DNA from: Arthrobacter sp. zg-Y844
Lineage (GTDB): Bacteria > Actinomycetota > Actinomycetes > Actinomycetales > Micrococcaceae
Reading direction: 5' to 3'
NCBI RefSeq assembly: GCF_024385465.1
Contig: NZ_JANFLS010000001.1
Location: 62,001 to 126,000, forward strand
Length of the DNA: 64,000 bases
Part shown: one piece after another, positions 63,131 to 64,000 of the stretch
How the letters are laid out: each line of letters starts with the position of its first letter
Position numbering within the stretch: position 1 is the first letter of the stretch
Program-made: the position numbers and the translations under genes
The notes under the pieces: generated by a model
The model's input: only the letters and a program-made list of their open reading frames with translations
The model's database searches: none
Told to the model about the DNA's origin: nothing

Positions 63131-63583
63131 CTACCCCAGCACGTACAGCGAAATCGACTCCGCGACGCAGGCCGGCTTGTCCACGCCCTCGATCTCGATG
63201 GTGACCATGAGTTTGACCCGCACCCCCTGCGCCACGGTCTCCACCGAGGCGATCTCCGACCGGGCACGCACCCGGCTGCCCACCGGCACCGGGTGCGGGA
63301 AACGCACCCGGTCCAGGCCGTAGTTCACCCCCATCACCATGCCGTCCACCCGGAACCGGCCGGAGGCGAGCGCCGGCAGCAGGGCCAGGCTCAGATAGCC
63401 GTGCGCAATGGTGCCGCCGAAGGGGCCCTTGGCGGCACGTTCGGGATCCACATGGATCCACTGGTGGTCATCAGTGGCCTCGGCGAACAGGTTCACGCGT
63501 TCCTGGTCAATGAGGACCCACTCGCTGGTTTCCTGGCTCCCCACTGCTTCCTGGAGTTCCTGCACGGAACCGAAATGCGCCAC
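63131..63583 (-). CDS. MaoC family (R)-enoyl-CoA hydratase
   Basis: The start is GTG at 63583, just after the stop of the SDR gene, giving 150 residues; the open frame upstream belongs to the overlapping SDR gene. The hydratase-2 motif is FAEATDDHQWIHVDPERA near residue 30, with catalytic Asp and His, followed by GPFGGTIAHGYLSLALL. The hot-dog-fold enzyme adds water to trans-2-enoyl-CoA to give (R)-3-hydroxyacyl-CoA. Together with the adjoining reductase it fits acyl-CoA metabolism or polyester precursor supply. Confidence 0.93.
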   Translation of the reverse strand: MAHFGSVQELQEAVGSQETSEWVLIDQERVNLFAEATDDHQWIHVDPERAAKGPFGGTIAHGYLSLALLPALASGRFRVDGMVMGVNYGLDRVRFPHPVPVGSRVRARSEIASVETVAQGVRVKLMVTIEIEGVDKPACVAESISLYVLG

Positions 63584-63585
63584 AG

Positions 63586-64000
63586 CTAGGCCTTCGGTCC
63601 GCCGGCGACGTAGAGCACCTGTCCGGAAACGAACGAGGCCTCCTCGCGGGCAAAGAAGGACGCCGCCGCAGCGATGTCCGCCGGGTTTCCGGCCCGTCCC
63701 ACGGGAATCTCCTTCGCCGCATGCGCCACGAAGTCTTCGAACGGCACTCCCACGCGTTCCGCCGTCGCCCGTGTCATGTCCGTCTGGATGAAGCCGGGGG
63801 CAATCGCGTTGACCGTGACGTTGTAGCGGCCCAGTTCGATGGCCAGTGTCTTGGTGAAGCCCTGGATGCCGGCCTTGGCTGCGGCGTAGTTCGCCTGGCC
63901 GCGGTTGCCGAGGGCGGAGGTGCTGGAGAGGTTGATGATGCGCCCCCATTTCTGCTGCACCTGGTGCGCCTGCACCGCCCGGCTCATGAGGAACGCTCCG
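63586..64000 (-). CDS. SDR family 3-oxoacyl reductase (FabG-like), 5' part beyond window edge
   Basis: About 137 residues of the C-terminal part are present. The catalytic set is visible: Ser in IINLSSTSALGN, Tyr and Lys in YAAAKAG, and the cofactor segment VNAIAPGFIQTDMT, followed by the typical end FFAREEASFVSGQVLYVAGG. FabG-like enzymes reduce 3-oxoacyl-CoA or -ACP with NAD(P)H. The start and Rossmann motif lie beyond base 64000. Its stop codon is 2 bases before the MaoC start, so the pair forms an operon carrying out consecutive steps. Confidence 0.93.
   Translation of the reverse strand, partial: GAFLMSRAVQAHQVQQKWGRIINLSSTSALGNRGQANYAAAKAGIQGFTKTLAIELGRYNVTVNAIAPGFIQTDMTRATAERVGVPFEDFVAHAAKEIPVGRAGNPADIAAAASFFAREEASFVSGQVLYVAGGPKA

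Overview
The window is chromosomal DNA from a GC-rich actinobacterium. The gene content (NucS instead of MutS/MutL, ClpS next to a DUF2017 protein, DUF3039 and DUF2550 proteins, a Rho factor with a long Arg/Asp/Asn-rich insertion, decaprenyl-phosphate-type polysaccharide genes) and the protein sequences look most like Arthrobacter or a close relative in the Micrococcaceae. No phage, insertion sequence, integron, CRISPR array or plasmid function was seen. From memory, the order of the housekeeping genes between about 0.6 and 51 kb matches, inverted, the conserved block that runs from argS to rdgB in Mycobacterium tuberculosis, so most of the window is old, vertically inherited core genome with a few insertions.

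Layout. 0-2.3 kb: tail of an ADP-ribosylglycohydrolase-like gene, a DEDDh exonuclease with a BRCT domain, and a DedA membrane protein. 2.4-8.3 kb: rdgB-rph, a secreted alpha/beta hydrolase with a His-Gly tail, a metallo-beta-lactamase-fold phosphodiesterase, murI, a DUF2017 protein and clpS. 8.4-10.4 kb: NAD salvage pair pncB-pncA. 10.4-19.1 kb, all on the minus strand: SF2 helicase, DUF3039 protein, ABC exporter pair, old yellow enzyme, thioredoxin-fold/TPR protein without a CxxC, and an unrecognised membrane-anchored protein. 19.3-25.4 kb: AI-2E-type transporter, small zinc-site protein, nucS, nagA, a cold-shock gene with a structured leader, murA and a DUF2550 protein. 25.4-33.3 kb: the complete F1Fo ATP synthase operon (atpI-like, atpZ-like, atpB-E-F-H-A-G-D-C) read on the minus strand. 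33.4-39.4 kb: a surface-polysaccharide cassette. 39.4-51.4 kb, minus strand: argS-lysA-hom-thrC-thrB, then rho, prfA, prmC, tsaC. 51.6-54.5 kb: a three-gene extracytoplasmic flavin electron-transfer module. 54.6-56.9 kb: DUF222/HNH protein and tRNA-Arg(CCG). 57-63 kb: a TetR regulator and a complete Liv-type ABC importer, followed by a MaoC hydratase and an SDR reductase that runs off the right edge.

The strongest candidate for a little-described system is the FMN-binding lipoprotein / ApbE / RnfD-ferredoxin-reductase fusion module at 51.6-54.5 kb. Other points of note are a MurA with Asp in the fosfomycin-target Cys position, two near-identical palindromes tying the TetR gene to the Liv-type operon, and a recurring arrangement in which a TANNNT -10 box lies 6-7 bases before the start codon (about ten genes), which predicts leaderless mRNAs. 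All functional calls are from reading the translated sequence; no database search was run.
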